The notes under the pieces: model-generated
Seen by the model: only the letters and a program-made list of their open reading frames with translations
What the model was told of the DNA's origin: nothing
Databases searched by the model: none
Shown here: piece by piece, positions 7,010-15,138 of the stretch
Layout of the letters: the number at the start of each line of letters is the position of its first letter
Numbering within the stretch: position 1 is the stretch's first letter
Program-made: the position numbers and the translations under genes
Origin: Enterococcus sp. BWR-S5
Lineage (GTDB): Bacteria > Bacillota > Bacilli > Lactobacillales > Enterococcaceae
Reading direction: 5' to 3'
Assembly: GCF_016745255.1 (NCBI RefSeq)
Contig: NZ_JADOEQ010000024.1
Span: 1-49,900 of the forward strand
Length of the DNA stretch: 49,900 bases

Positions 7010-7525
7010 ATGAGAGGTGTCATTTACTATTCCAAGAGTGGAGAAAATTATGTGAACGGACAATTGAAACAGCTGCAAAAAGGAAACACGGCAGTTGTTG
7101 CGGAAAAAATAGCGGCTTATCTTGATGCAGAGCTAATCCAGCTGATTCCGAAAAAGGAGTATCCTGAGGCCTATCAGCAAACAGTTGAAATGGCGGAACG
7201 AGAAAAGCAGCAGCAGGTATTGCCGGAATATCAGGAAATCACCCAAAATATCGCGCAATATGAAGAGTTGTTTATTGGCTACCCTAATTGGTGGGGGACC
7301 TTTCCGCAAATTATTAAGACGTTCTTAAAGGAACAGGACTTAACCGGTACGACAATTTATCCATTCTGCACACACGAAGGTAGTGCACTGGGTAGCAGTG
7401 TGGCAGATATGACCACGCTTTGTCCAAAGGCAAAGATAGAGACAGGATTGGCAATCCGAGGGTCAAAAGCTGCTGAGTCGGATAAAGCGATAGCGAACTG
7501 GCTGAGTCATTTGATTAAGAACTAG
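7010..7525 (+). CDS. flavodoxin family protein
   Basis: Protein of 171 residues with the long-chain flavodoxin fold. The FMN-phosphate loop is YYSKSGEN near residues 5-12; the flavin-contact segments GYPNWWGTFPQII (about 89-101) and FCTHEGSALGSS (about 117-128) are also clear. Such proteins carry electrons or act as NAD(P)H-dependent FMN reductases in the cytoplasm. The frame is open 35 codons further upstream, but ATG at 7010 directly follows a strong GGAGGGAGAGG site. First gene of a probable operon with the cupin, CMD and MFS genes. Confidence 0.88.
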   Translation: MRGVIYYSKSGENYVNGQLKQLQKGNTAVVAEKIAAYLDAELIQLIPKKEYPEAYQQTVEMAEREKQQQVLPEYQEITQNIAQYEELFIGYPNWWGTFPQIIKTFLKEQDLTGTTIYPFCTHEGSALGSSVADMTTLCPKAKIETGLAIRGSKAAESDKAIANWLSHLIKN

Positions 7526-7603
7526 CCTTAGCTACTTAACAAAAGGAACTATGAGAAAAAGCTGTCGTAGGAGAGCTGAAACTAGTCAGAGGAGGAGAAA
7601 GAA

Positions 7604-8026
7604 ATGGTAAAACATGAAGAATTGAAAAACAGCACAATTTTCCCATTAGGAGAAAGTGTAGAGGAATTCAAGCCCTATTTTACTGGAACAAGTTATTTGA
7701 ATATGTTGGTTACTGACCCGCAGTACAATTGCCCAATCGGAAATGTCACCTTTGAGCCTGGCTGCCGCAACAATTGGCATAGTCATGAAGGTGGTCAAAT
7801 TCTTTTAGTAACTGGCGGAGAAGGCTGGTATCAGGAAGAAGGAAAAGCAGCTCAGAAGCTACAGACAGGTGATGTGGTTACAATTCCAGCACAGGTGAAG
7901 CATTGGCATGGTGCCGCCGCTGACAGCTGGTTTGTTCACTTGGCTATCACAACGAATCCGCAGTCTGGCGGAACGAACTGGCTGGAACCTGTTACGGACG
8001 AGGAATATTCAAAATTGGAAGGATAA
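7604..8026 (+). CDS. cupin-domain protein
   Basis: Single-domain cupin of 140 residues. Cupin motif 1 (CRNNWHSHEGGQILLVTGGEG) supplies two His and a Glu-like position, and motif 2 (GDVVTIPAQVKHWHGA) supplies His residues for a metal site. It resembles the small cupins that are often coupled to carboxymuconolactone-decarboxylase-like proteins, here the next gene (95-base gap). Substrate and metal are unknown. GGAGGAG precedes ATG at 7604. The genes around it point to oxidation or isomerisation of a small carbonyl or aromatic compound. Confidence 0.85.
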   Translation: MVKHEELKNSTIFPLGESVEEFKPYFTGTSYLNMLVTDPQYNCPIGNVTFEPGCRNNWHSHEGGQILLVTGGEGWYQEEGKAAQKLQTGDVVTIPAQVKHWHGAAADSWFVHLAITTNPQSGGTNWLEPVTDEEYSKLEG

Positions 8027-8121
8027 AATAAAAGTAGTTACTTCTTTCATAAAAGAAAAATGATGAAGAGTTGGTCAGGAACTCATCTGGCTAACGCTAT
8101 AGAATAAGGAGCTGGAAAAGA

Positions 8122-8439
8122 ATGGCAAAAAAACAAACAGCAGGACGAGATATATTGGGTGAATTTGCACCGAAGTTTGCGGAGCTGAATGATGATGTAC
8201 TGTTTGGAGAAGTATGGTCTAGAGAAGCAGAGCTATCGCCAAGAGATCGCAGCTTGATTACCTGCTCAAGCTTAATGACCCAAGGCGCGCCGCAGTTAGA
8301 GGCGCATTTGAAGATTGCCAAGGAAAATGGGGTAACAAAGGAAGAAATGACTGAAATGATAACACACCTCGCTTTTTATGCAGGTTGGCCGAAGGCTTGG
8401 TCTGCGTTTGCTTTGGCAAAAGAGATTTATGGTGAGTGA
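8122..8439 (+). CDS. carboxymuconolactone decarboxylase family protein
   Basis: All-helical protein of 105 residues of the CMD/AhpD-like family. The core signature LSPRDRSLITCSSLMTQG (about residues 38-55), EAHLKIAKENG (61-71) and EEMTEMITHLAFYAGWPKA (74-92) is well kept. There is one Cys in the active-site helix rather than the CxxC of AhpD, so it is closer to gamma-carboxymuconolactone decarboxylase than to the alkylhydroperoxidase. It is paired with the cupin and is 23 bases from the MFS gene. Lactobacillales lack the beta-ketoadipate pathway, so the true role is probably detoxification. Confidence 0.88.
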   Translation: MAKKQTAGRDILGEFAPKFAELNDDVLFGEVWSREAELSPRDRSLITCSSLMTQGAPQLEAHLKIAKENGVTKEEMTEMITHLAFYAGWPKAWSAFALAKEIYGE

Positions 8440-8462
8440 CGGACATATGAATGGGGGATTAG

Positions 8463-9662
8463 ATGGAAACGGTAAGTAGAAAAAATAAGATGACAAAGCT
8501 GGCATTGCTGAGTGTTTCATTACTTGTCGTCTCAGGTGGTGCTATTGCCGCCAATATTCCGGCGATAAAGATAGCTTATCCTGAAATCCCATTGGTTTTT
8601 ATTGAATTGTTGACGACTATTCCTTCGTTATCAATTCTAGCTACTGTATTGGTCAGTCCAAGGATTGGTCAAAAAATCGGGTATAAGCGAACCGTGCTGT
8701 CTGGGCTGTGGCTTGTCTTACTCAGCGGAATACTGCCTTTAGTTGTAAATAGCTTCTGGGTAATTTTTCTTTCCAGAATCAGCTTTGGTATAGGGATTGG
8801 CCTGTTTAATCCACTGCTGTTTTTATTTGCCTCTTCTCTTTATCAGGAGCATGAGCTTTCCATCATGATTGGTTTACAAAGTGCGTTTGAAGGGATAGGT
8901 GGAATGCTGATTACCTTTTCTGTCGGTCGCTTGCTATTAGTTGATTGGAAGCTGTCTTTCTTGGTTTATGGGATTGTTCTACCGATTCTATTCCTTTTTC
9001 AATGGTTTGTTCCTGATGTCCAAAAAGAGGTAAGTCAAGCGGATAGAGCAGAACCTGAGACGAATAACCTAAATGCAGCTGGGCAAAAGACAGTACCAAT
9101 CGTCATGTATGTACTTCTATTGATGGTTTTAGTGACAATCTATATGTCGATTACCGTAAAAATAACCGGATTTATCCAAGAAGGTGGTTATGGGGATGCG
9201 ACTGCAGGAAGTAATTTATTAGCACTTGTAGGACTTGGGGCGATGTTAGCAGGCTTTTTATTCGGTAGAATTCATCGTTGGATGAAGCACTATATTCTGC
9301 CGGCTGCCTTTCTGGGGTTTGCCTTTTCCTTGCTTCTGATTGGATTTTCCTCCACGTTGTTGATGACGAGTATTGCCGTGACGTTAAGCGGGTTTTCCTT
9401 TCGTTTAGTTGTTCCGTACCTGTTTAATGCGATAAACCAAGATCGCACAGGAAGAGCAACTAGGAATACTTCGCTGTTGTTAGTAGGCTTTAATTTAGGC
9501 GCAGCATTCGCGCCACTAGGGGTTTCATTGATTGAAAAGGTATCCTTTATACCGGGGACTGCCGGAATCTTTTTCTTTGAAGCGGTGGTTTTACTGTTAT
9601 TAGCTGGTGTAAGTTTGCTGGTTTTCTGGCGGCAGCGACGGGTGCAGATAGTTGAAAATTGA
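8463..9662 (+). CDS. MFS transporter, probable drug or metabolite exporter
   Basis: Protein of 399 residues with about 12 hydrophobic helices and a central hydrophilic loop near residues 185-210. The intracellular loop 2-3 carries SPRIGQKIGYKRTVLSG, the MFS motif A. The small periplasmic-type loops and size suit the DHA1/CynX-like exporters. Last gene of the flavodoxin-cupin-CMD run, 23 bases after the CMD gene, and followed by a terminator. It may export the compound handled by the other three proteins. Substrate unknown. Confidence 0.88.
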   Translation: METVSRKNKMTKLALLSVSLLVVSGGAIAANIPAIKIAYPEIPLVFIELLTTIPSLSILATVLVSPRIGQKIGYKRTVLSGLWLVLLSGILPLVVNSFWVIFLSRISFGIGIGLFNPLLFLFASSLYQEHELSIMIGLQSAFEGIGGMLITFSVGRLLLVDWKLSFLVYGIVLPILFLFQWFVPDVQKEVSQADRAEPETNNLNAAGQKTVPIVMYVLLLMVLVTIYMSITVKITGFIQEGGYGDATAGSNLLALVGLGAMLAGFLFGRIHRWMKHYILPAAFLGFAFSLLLIGFSSTLLMTSIAVTLSGFSFRLVVPYLFNAINQDRTGRATRNTSLLLVGFNLGAAFAPLGVSLIEKVSFIPGTAGIFFFEAVVLLLLAGVSLLVFWRQRRVQIVEN

Positions 9663-9666
9663 GTAA

Positions 9667-9701
9667 AGAGGGTGGAACAACAATCTGTTCCACTCTTTTT
9701 C
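9667..9701 (+). terminator. terminator after the MFS gene
   Basis: The stem formed by TGGAACA and TGTTCCA (9673-9679 with 9686-9692), extended by AGAG/CTCT across a two-base bulge, ends in five T. Confidence 0.8.
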
Positions 9702-9717
9702 TATCATTAAATCAAAT

Positions 9718-9767
9718 AATCGCACACACTAATTCAAGGACTCTTCCTTGGAACAGTGTGTGCGATT
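9718..9767. repeat. long perfect hairpin of unknown role
   Basis: AATCGCACACACT (9718-9730) is perfectly repeated in inverse as AGTGTGTGCGATT (9755-9767). The 24-base interior holds a second inverted repeat, CAAGGA/TCCTTG. There is no T-run on the + strand; the minus-strand exit is A/T rich. It could be a weak minus-strand terminator or a structured leader. It lies between the MFS terminator and the two-component promoter. Confidence 0.6.
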
Positions 9768-9851
9768 CGGTCATTTTCCTTGATAGATGTTAAATTTACA
9801 TAGTGGAGCGAATGTCTTGGCTTATGCTGCTTTTGGTATTACTTTTTATTT

Positions 9852-9867
9852 ATGAAGATTTTTTCAT
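9852..9867. promoter_or_regulatory. palindromic site 1, candidate response-regulator operator
   Basis: ATGAAGATTTTTTCAT is an ATGAA-N6-TTCAT palindrome ten bases upstream of the -35 box of the two-component genes. A near-identical site (14 of 16 bases) precedes the PepSY gene at 11995. Confidence 0.5.
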
Positions 9868-9877
9868 CATAAAAAGG

Positions 9878-9906
9878 TTGACCCTAGCAGCTTTAGTGAG
9901 TAGGCT
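9878..9906 (+). promoter_or_regulatory. promoter of the two-component operon
   Basis: TTGACC (9878-9883), 17-base spacer, TAGGCT (9901-9906). The weak -10 fits a promoter needing an activator. Confidence 0.45.
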
Positions 9907-9927
9907 AATAATCAGGAGGGATTGATA

Positions 9928-10638
9928 ATGGCAGAAATCCGTATTTTATTAGTAGAAGATGAAGAGAGTTTGGCAAGTTTTATTTCTGAAGAGCTGACAT
10001 TTGAAGGATATCAGGTTATTCATGCCAAAGATGGTGCAGAGGCACTCCAAAGGTTTGAAGAACAGCAGGAAGAGCTGACGATGATTCTCTTAGACTGGAT
10101 GCTTCCGGAGTATGACGGTATTACAGTGGCCAGAAGAATCCGCAGAAAAAGCAATATCCCAATTATCATGATGACTGCCAGAGATCAGCTGACAGATAAA
10201 GTAACGGGACTTGATGTGGGGGCAGATGATTATATTACGAAGCCCTTTGATATAGAAGAGCTGCTTGCACGAATCCGAGTGATTTTGAGAAGGGCAGCAC
10301 AGCTGGAGGAAATGAAGGAAACGCCTCTGATTTACAGCTATCAAGATTTGTCGTTAGATGTGACAAAACACATGGTTGAGCGTTTTGGAGAGCCTATTCA
10401 GCTGACACAAAAGGAATTCGGTCTTCTTTTGGAGCTGATGAAGCGACCGGAAGAGGTGTTAACTAGAGATGAACTGCTGAATGTTGTTTGGGGCTATGAC
10501 TATTTTGGACAAACCAATGTCGTAGATGTTTATATTCGTTCGTTGCGAAACAAAATGGACTATCAGCCTGAAACACGATTGATTCAGACCGTTCGTGGTT
10601 CCGGCTATGTATTGAGGGCTGACTATGAAAACAGCTAA
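9928..10638 (+). CDS. OmpR-family response regulator
   Basis: Protein of 236 residues. The receiver domain (1-120) has the acidic pair Glu-Asp-Glu at 10-12, the phospho-acceptor Asp56 (LLDWMLPEYDG), Thr in MMTARD and Lys in DDYITKPFD. The C-terminal winged helix (about 135-232) ends in TNVVDVYIRSLRNKM and VRGSGYVLR. ATG at 9928 is seven bases after AGGAGGG; a TTG two codons earlier is too close. It overlaps the kinase gene by 14 bases. It probably binds the ATGAA-N6-TTCAT sites at 9852 and 11995. Confidence 0.95.
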   Translation: MAEIRILLVEDEESLASFISEELTFEGYQVIHAKDGAEALQRFEEQQEELTMILLDWMLPEYDGITVARRIRRKSNIPIIMMTARDQLTDKVTGLDVGADDYITKPFDIEELLARIRVILRRAAQLEEMKETPLIYSYQDLSLDVTKHMVERFGEPIQLTQKEFGLLLELMKRPEEVLTRDELLNVVWGYDYFGQTNVVDVYIRSLRNKMDYQPETRLIQTVRGSGYVLRADYENS

Positions 10639-11989
10639 GAAAAGAGACAGCTGGCGTAATAGCACCCAATATCGATTGTCTATTCGCTTCATTTTGATTT
10701 TGGCCTGTTCAATGTTGGTGCTGAGTCTTTCAATTATTGCGATTACTATTGTTGAGCTTTATGATTCGACCAAGGAGCAGAGTGATTTGTTGGTGGAAAC
10801 GATGGAAAAGGCGGAGACGACCTCGCAGGAAGAATGGATTGATTTCTTGGAGACCTATACTTCAGGTGAAAGTTCGCCCTATTATGTCCGTGCAGTTCTC
10901 GATTCCGGTGAAATCATCTATTCTCATCGTGCCAAAGAGTTGTTTGGAGGTTTTTCTGATTTTAGACAATTACTTATTTTCACCAATATATTATGGTCAG
11001 AGGATTTCGAACCCTATTTTTATACACGTGTGAATAAGGGCGAGGCGCAGGTTGCCATATTGGTTGAAATGGAGGAGAAGCTGGAGCTGGTCGAAGGTAT
11101 CGTTTCATTGACCGTCGTATTAACGGTTATCATTATGATTGTCGGTTCAGCAGTCATCTATCGCTTTGCGCGCAATTTTAGTAAGCCTTTGGTTCAAATG
11201 AATCAGGAAATCAGTTCGTTAGGCTTGGAAGAAAATCAGATTGGGCAGTTAACGGTTCCGGATAACCCTCAGGAAGTACGAACAGTTTCAGAATCCTTTA
11301 ATCAACTGTTGGAAAAACAACAACAATCTCTGGAAAGAGAAAAGCAATTTGTTGCAGATGCTTCTCATGAGCTGAGAACCCCCCTGACTGCTATTCGAGG
11401 TCATGTCAATCTGATTAATCGTCGAGGAAAGCAGCATCCGGAAGTGATTCCTAAATCTATCGCATTTATTGATAGAGAGTCTAAACGAATGGAGACAATG
11501 GTGGAGCAGCTGCTGACACTGGGAAGGTTAGAGGGAGAGCGAACAGAAATTGATTTGTCCCAAGTAATCATCCAAACAGCAGAAGAGCTTCAGGTAATGA
11601 TGCCTCAGCGCTTGGTAATGGAAATAGAAGAAGGTGTCCTTGTTTTAGGGAATCAAGAGCATTTTCATCAGATTATCCGTAATTTAATTGAAAATGCAGT
11701 AAAGTATACCGAAGATGATGGGACAATCACGCTTTGCCTAACAAAGAAAAAGGGACATGCAGTAGCAGAGATAGCTGATACTGGCATCGGAATCTCTGAT
11801 GACGAAAAGCAGCAGGTGTTTGAACGATTCTATCGAGCGGATCAATCGCGCTCCAGTAAAATAGCCGGATCAGGGATAGGACTTTCCATTGTTCGAACGC
11901 TTACACTTTTGTATGATGGAACGATTCGTGTTGAGGATAATGAGCCAAAGGGCAGTCGCTTTATTCTTAGTTTTCCATTAGTCAAATAA
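10625..11989 (+). CDS. sensor histidine kinase
   Basis: Membrane kinase of 454 residues. TM1 is about 20-43, an external sensor region 44-158, TM2 about 159-180, then HAMP (about 181-240). The dimerisation domain carries the phosphorylated His248 in DASHELRTPLTAIRGH, and the catalytic domain has the N box (RNLIENAVKYT), G1 (DTGIGIS), F box (FERFYRADQSRS) and G2 (GSGIGLSIV). It resembles CsrS/LisK-type kinases. It starts inside the end of the regulator gene, so the two are translationally coupled. The signal is unknown; the linked PepSY lipoprotein suggests an envelope cue. Confidence 0.95.
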   Translation: MKTAKKRDSWRNSTQYRLSIRFILILACSMLVLSLSIIAITIVELYDSTKEQSDLLVETMEKAETTSQEEWIDFLETYTSGESSPYYVRAVLDSGEIIYSHRAKELFGGFSDFRQLLIFTNILWSEDFEPYFYTRVNKGEAQVAILVEMEEKLELVEGIVSLTVVLTVIIMIVGSAVIYRFARNFSKPLVQMNQEISSLGLEENQIGQLTVPDNPQEVRTVSESFNQLLEKQQQSLEREKQFVADASHELRTPLTAIRGHVNLINRRGKQHPEVIPKSIAFIDRESKRMETMVEQLLTLGRLEGERTEIDLSQVIIQTAEELQVMMPQRLVMEIEEGVLVLGNQEHFHQIIRNLIENAVKYTEDDGTITLCLTKKKGHAVAEIADTGIGISDDEKQQVFERFYRADQSRSSKIAGSGIGLSIVRTLTLLYDGTIRVEDNEPKGSRFILSFPLVK

Positions 11990-11994
11990 GATAA

Positions 11995-12010
11995 ATGAAA
12001 ATTTCTTCAT
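11995..12010. promoter_or_regulatory. palindromic site 2, candidate response-regulator operator
   Basis: ATGAAAATTTCTTCAT is a second ATGAA-N6-TTCAT palindrome, 6 bases after the kinase stop codon and about 44 bases before a TATGAT -10 element (12054-12059) of the PepSY gene. Confidence 0.5.
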
Positions 12011-12135
12011 GTTCTTTTTAAAAGAATTTGGTCTTTGCCTTTCATTGCTTTGATATGATTAATTTATCGAAAGAGCAGATGATAAAAACAATTTAGAAAA
12101 GAAATCTGCAGTTAAAATTGAGAGGATGAATAATT

Positions 12136-12810
12136 ATGAAAAAAGCAGGACTAGTAGGATTGGTACTTACAGGAATCATTATGACAGGCTGTACCAGCAA
12201 TCAAAATGAATTGCCGAAACAAAATGGTAATCAAGGGAGCACGAGTAGCACAACAGCTGTGTCTAAATCGGAATCAAGTGCATCAACAGAAGAAAGTAGC
12301 CAGACTAAGGCAACAACCCAAGACAGCACAGCTTCAAGCGCTGCAACAACTTCAGGAACGACAAACGTCAGTGTTTCTGCCGATGAAGCAATCAAGGCTT
12401 TCCAAAAGACATATCCTGATGCCTCAGTGACTTCATTGGATCTGGATACTTCCTTTGGTACTTATTATTACGAAGTAAAGGGTGTTGATGACTCAACGGA
12501 ATATGAGGTGAAAATCCACGGCGAAACCGGCGAACTGACAAAGGAACGAGAGGAAAAGCTGGATGCGGATGAGCGAAATGGCGTCGAAAGAGACAATGAG
12601 GCACTGTCTTTGGATGGTATCATGAGCATAGACGAAGCTGCTGCTATTGCGTTGAAGGCTGTTGGAAAAGGTGAAGCAATGGAATGGTCATTGGAACGTG
12701 AGCTGTCAACAACTTATTGGGAGGTCAAAATAGTCAACGGACGATCTGAAACCTCAGTGAAGCTGGATGCTAAAACGGGAGATATCCTTGAAACAGAGCT
12801 GGATGACTAG
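12136..12810 (+). CDS. PepSY-domain lipoprotein
   Basis: Protein of 224 residues. A short signal peptide ends in IIMTGC (Cys19), a lipobox-like site, so the mature protein is probably lipid-anchored outside the membrane. A Ser/Thr/Gln-rich linker (20-78) follows, then two PepSY domains: SADEAIKAFQKTYPDA (from about 81) and SIDEAAAIALKAVGKG (from about 162), each ending in a TGE/TGD turn. PepSY proteins are linked to inhibition of proteases or to sensing. It lies just after the two-component genes, with its own -10 (TATGAT, 12054) and the shared palindrome, so it is a likely target of that system. Confidence 0.9.
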   Translation: MKKAGLVGLVLTGIIMTGCTSNQNELPKQNGNQGSTSSTTAVSKSESSASTEESSQTKATTQDSTASSAATTSGTTNVSVSADEAIKAFQKTYPDASVTSLDLDTSFGTYYYEVKGVDDSTEYEVKIHGETGELTKEREEKLDADERNGVERDNEALSLDGIMSIDEAAAIALKAVGKGEAMEWSLERELSTTYWEVKIVNGRSETSVKLDAKTGDILETELDD

Positions 12811-12848
12811 ACAATTCCCTGTAGAATAAATAGTAAATGAATGAATAA

Positions 12849-12912
12849 AGAATCGGACTAATAAGCGGCTGTCAATTTCTGCCAGCATCTTATGGGTCCG
12901 ATTCTATTTATT
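12849..12912. terminator. bidirectional terminator
   Basis: AGAATCGGAC (12849-12858) pairs with GTCCGATTCT (12896-12905), with an inner imperfect stem, and is flanked by A/T-rich tracts. It separates the convergent PepSY and RpiR genes. Confidence 0.75.
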
Positions 12913-12971
12913 TCGTCATAGTTTGAAGTATACCATCTAGGTCAAAATAAATGATTCCCTGGTAGGTCCTA

Positions 12972-13835
12972 TTACTCCTCCTTCAAAATCCCTTTTTCCA
13001 GAATTTCCTGCTTTCGTTTAAGACCAATCAAGTTTTTATCATACTCTTTTGCGTACAGGATAGAATACAGAGTATCCAAGATATACTCGAAGGAAACCTG
13101 AGAAGAGAAAGTAGCAATTTTGGCGAAATCATATTCTTCTTGGATTGTGACGATGGGCAGCTGTGCCAGCTCAACCAATTCTGATTTGTTATTTCCGGTT
13201 AGAAGAATGGTTGGGATTTTTTCCTCCTTGAAAAACTGTAAGATGTTTTGGTATTGGGCGTTTCTTCCCGCGTAGGAGATGAAGAGGGCACAGTCCTTTT
13301 CAGTCAGTCGTACAGCATTCCAAGCAGCATCTCTATATTCATCAGCAATAATGACCAGCTTGTCAATTTTAATCAGTTTATTTTGAAAGCTTCTACCTCT
13401 CACTTGAGAATCCCCGATGGAAAATAGAAAAATTCTTTCAGCGTTGGAAAGAATATCGGCTGCCTTAGATAAGAGAGAATTGTCCAATTGGGCATGTGTT
13501 CTGTTGATTGTATTTATTGTTAAATCTGCCATTTTTTTGGCAATTTCCATAGGTGAATCCTGCGCGTTGAATGGAAAATTTGCATTGACAGAGTCGAAAG
13601 TGTGCTGTTGGCTATGAACCGCCTCAGCTATTGCCAATTTGAAGTCGCGAAAACCGGAGTAGCCGATTTTCTTACACAGTCGAATAACTGCTGAATGAGA
13701 TGTATAGGCTGATTTTGCCAGGTCTTCAATATAGATATGCGGGATTTCGGTTATGTGTGCCAAAATGTAATTGGCAATCCGCTTTTCTGTTTCAGTAAAG
13801 GTATCTTGAGTATTAAGAGCATCAATAATTAGCAT
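12972..13835 (-). CDS. MurR/RpiR-family regulator
   Basis: Protein of 287 residues. The N-terminal HTH_6 domain has the family pattern FTETEKRIANYILAH, IEDLAKSAYTSHSAVIRLCKKIGYSGFRDFK (about 13-66). The C-terminal half is a SIS sugar-phosphate-binding domain (about 120-250), with FLFSIGDSQVRGRSFQNKL and FISYAGRNAQYQNIL. ATG at 13835 follows AAGGAGG. It is divergent from the Gfo/Idh oxidoreductase, which it probably controls in response to a phosphosugar. The particular sugar cannot be read from the sequence. Confidence 0.92.
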   Translation of the reverse strand: MLIIDALNTQDTFTETEKRIANYILAHITEIPHIYIEDLAKSAYTSHSAVIRLCKKIGYSGFRDFKLAIAEAVHSQQHTFDSVNANFPFNAQDSPMEIAKKMADLTINTINRTHAQLDNSLLSKAADILSNAERIFLFSIGDSQVRGRSFQNKLIKIDKLVIIADEYRDAAWNAVRLTEKDCALFISYAGRNAQYQNILQFFKEEKIPTILLTGNNKSELVELAQLPIVTIQEEYDFAKIATFSSQVSFEYILDTLYSILYAKEYDKNLIGLKRKQEILEKGILKEE

Positions 13836-14055
13836 GCAATCTGCCTCCTTGTAGTCTCTATTCTAACTCATTTTCTTATTTACGGCGAGAAGCAATCTGT
13901 GACCGATTGTTTGAACATCATGTTTAGAAAGAAGCGATTTATCATAAAAAGGTTGGAGGTAATAATCTGATTTGCCTATTTTGATGGCATCGAAATAGAA
14001 AGCAGCTATAATAAAAGTGAAACTAACAACAGATAAATACTATGGAGGAATGAAG

Positions 14056-15069
14056 ATGCTGACTATTGCGTATATAGGAAATGGAAAGAGCGCCAATCGT
14101 TACCACTTGCCTTTTTCTACAAAGTTGAAGGATAAAATCAACGTGAAAACAATCTATTCACCAAGAGCGGAAAGCCCATGGAAAAAAATCCCAGGTGTGA
14201 ACTATACAACAACAATCGAGGATGTATTAGATGATCCGGAAATTCAGTTGGTTGTTGTTTCTACGCCTAGCCATCTACATTACAAGTACGGAAAAATGAT
14301 TTTAGAAAATGGGAAAAATGCTTTAGTGGAAAAACCATTTACTGAAACATCTGAGGAAGCTAAGGAATTGTTTCGTCTGGCAAAAGAAAAAGGCCTACTG
14401 ATTCAGTGCTACCAAAACAGACGCTTCGATTCTGATTTTTTGACAGTTCAAAAGGTCATTGAGAGTGGTGTCTTGGGTGATATACTCGAGGTTGAAATGC
14501 ATTATGACTATTTCCGACCGGAAGTTCCGGAGGGAGTTCAGGAGTTTTCAAAAGAAACGAGTTATCTCTATGGTCATGGCTGCCACACGATTGATCAAGT
14601 GCTTTCCTATTTTGGTTCTCCGGACAGTATCCATTATGATGTCCGTCAATTGTTGGGGAAAGGGCGAATGAATGATTATTTTGATTTAGACCTTTATTAT
14701 GGCACGATGAAGGTGTCTGTTAAATCAAGCTATTTCCGTTTGAAGGAGCGACCAAGCTTTGTCGTTTATGGGAAAAAGGGCGTATTCACTAAGCAAACAA
14801 AGGATCGTCAGGAAGAGCATCTCAAAATGTTCTACATGCCGGAAAACGAGGATTTTGGTATTGATTTGCCTGAGCATTATGGTGTGTTAACTTATATTGA
14901 CGAAGAGGGGAGATACCATGAGGAAAAGGTTATCTCTGAGGTTGGTGATTACAGCCGTGTCTATGATGGCCTCTACGAAACCATCATCAATGGAAAAGAA
15001 AAATTGGTGAAGGATGAAGAAACCATTGAGCAGATGGAAATCCTTGAAGAAGGAATAAAGAGAATTTAA
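14056..15069 (+). CDS. Gfo/Idh/MocA-family oxidoreductase, YhhX-like
   Basis: Protein of 337 residues. The N-terminal Rossmann domain starts TIAYIGNGKSANRYHLPF and includes VVVSTPSHLHYKYGKMILENGKNALVEKPF with the family EKP motif. The C-terminal domain carries YQNRRFDSDFLTVQKVIESG and GHGCHTIDQVLSYFG. The overall pattern matches E. coli YhhX-type dehydrogenases acting on sugars or inositols. ATG at 14056 lies seven bases after GGAGG; ATG at 14050 is too close and GTG at 14017 lacks a site. A TATAAT at 14007-14012 is the probable -10. It is divergent from the RpiR regulator. Confidence 0.88.
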   Translation: MLTIAYIGNGKSANRYHLPFSTKLKDKINVKTIYSPRAESPWKKIPGVNYTTTIEDVLDDPEIQLVVVSTPSHLHYKYGKMILENGKNALVEKPFTETSEEAKELFRLAKEKGLLIQCYQNRRFDSDFLTVQKVIESGVLGDILEVEMHYDYFRPEVPEGVQEFSKETSYLYGHGCHTIDQVLSYFGSPDSIHYDVRQLLGKGRMNDYFDLDLYYGTMKVSVKSSYFRLKERPSFVVYGKKGVFTKQTKDRQEEHLKMFYMPENEDFGIDLPEHYGVLTYIDEEGRYHEEKVISEVGDYSRVYDGLYETIINGKEKLVKDEETIEQMEILEEGIKRI

Positions 15070-15091
15070 GAAGGACAGTAAACGAAAGAAG

Positions 15092-15138
15092 CAGCCGGAA
15101 AAACTCTGAGTAAAAAAGAGTTTTTCGGCTGTTTCTCT
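15092..15138. terminator. terminator between oxidoreductase and mntH
   Basis: CAGCCGGAAAAACTCT (15092-15107) pairs with AGAGTTTTTCGGCTG (15117-15131) around an A-rich loop, followed by TTTCTCTTT. It probably serves both convergent genes. Confidence 0.85.
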
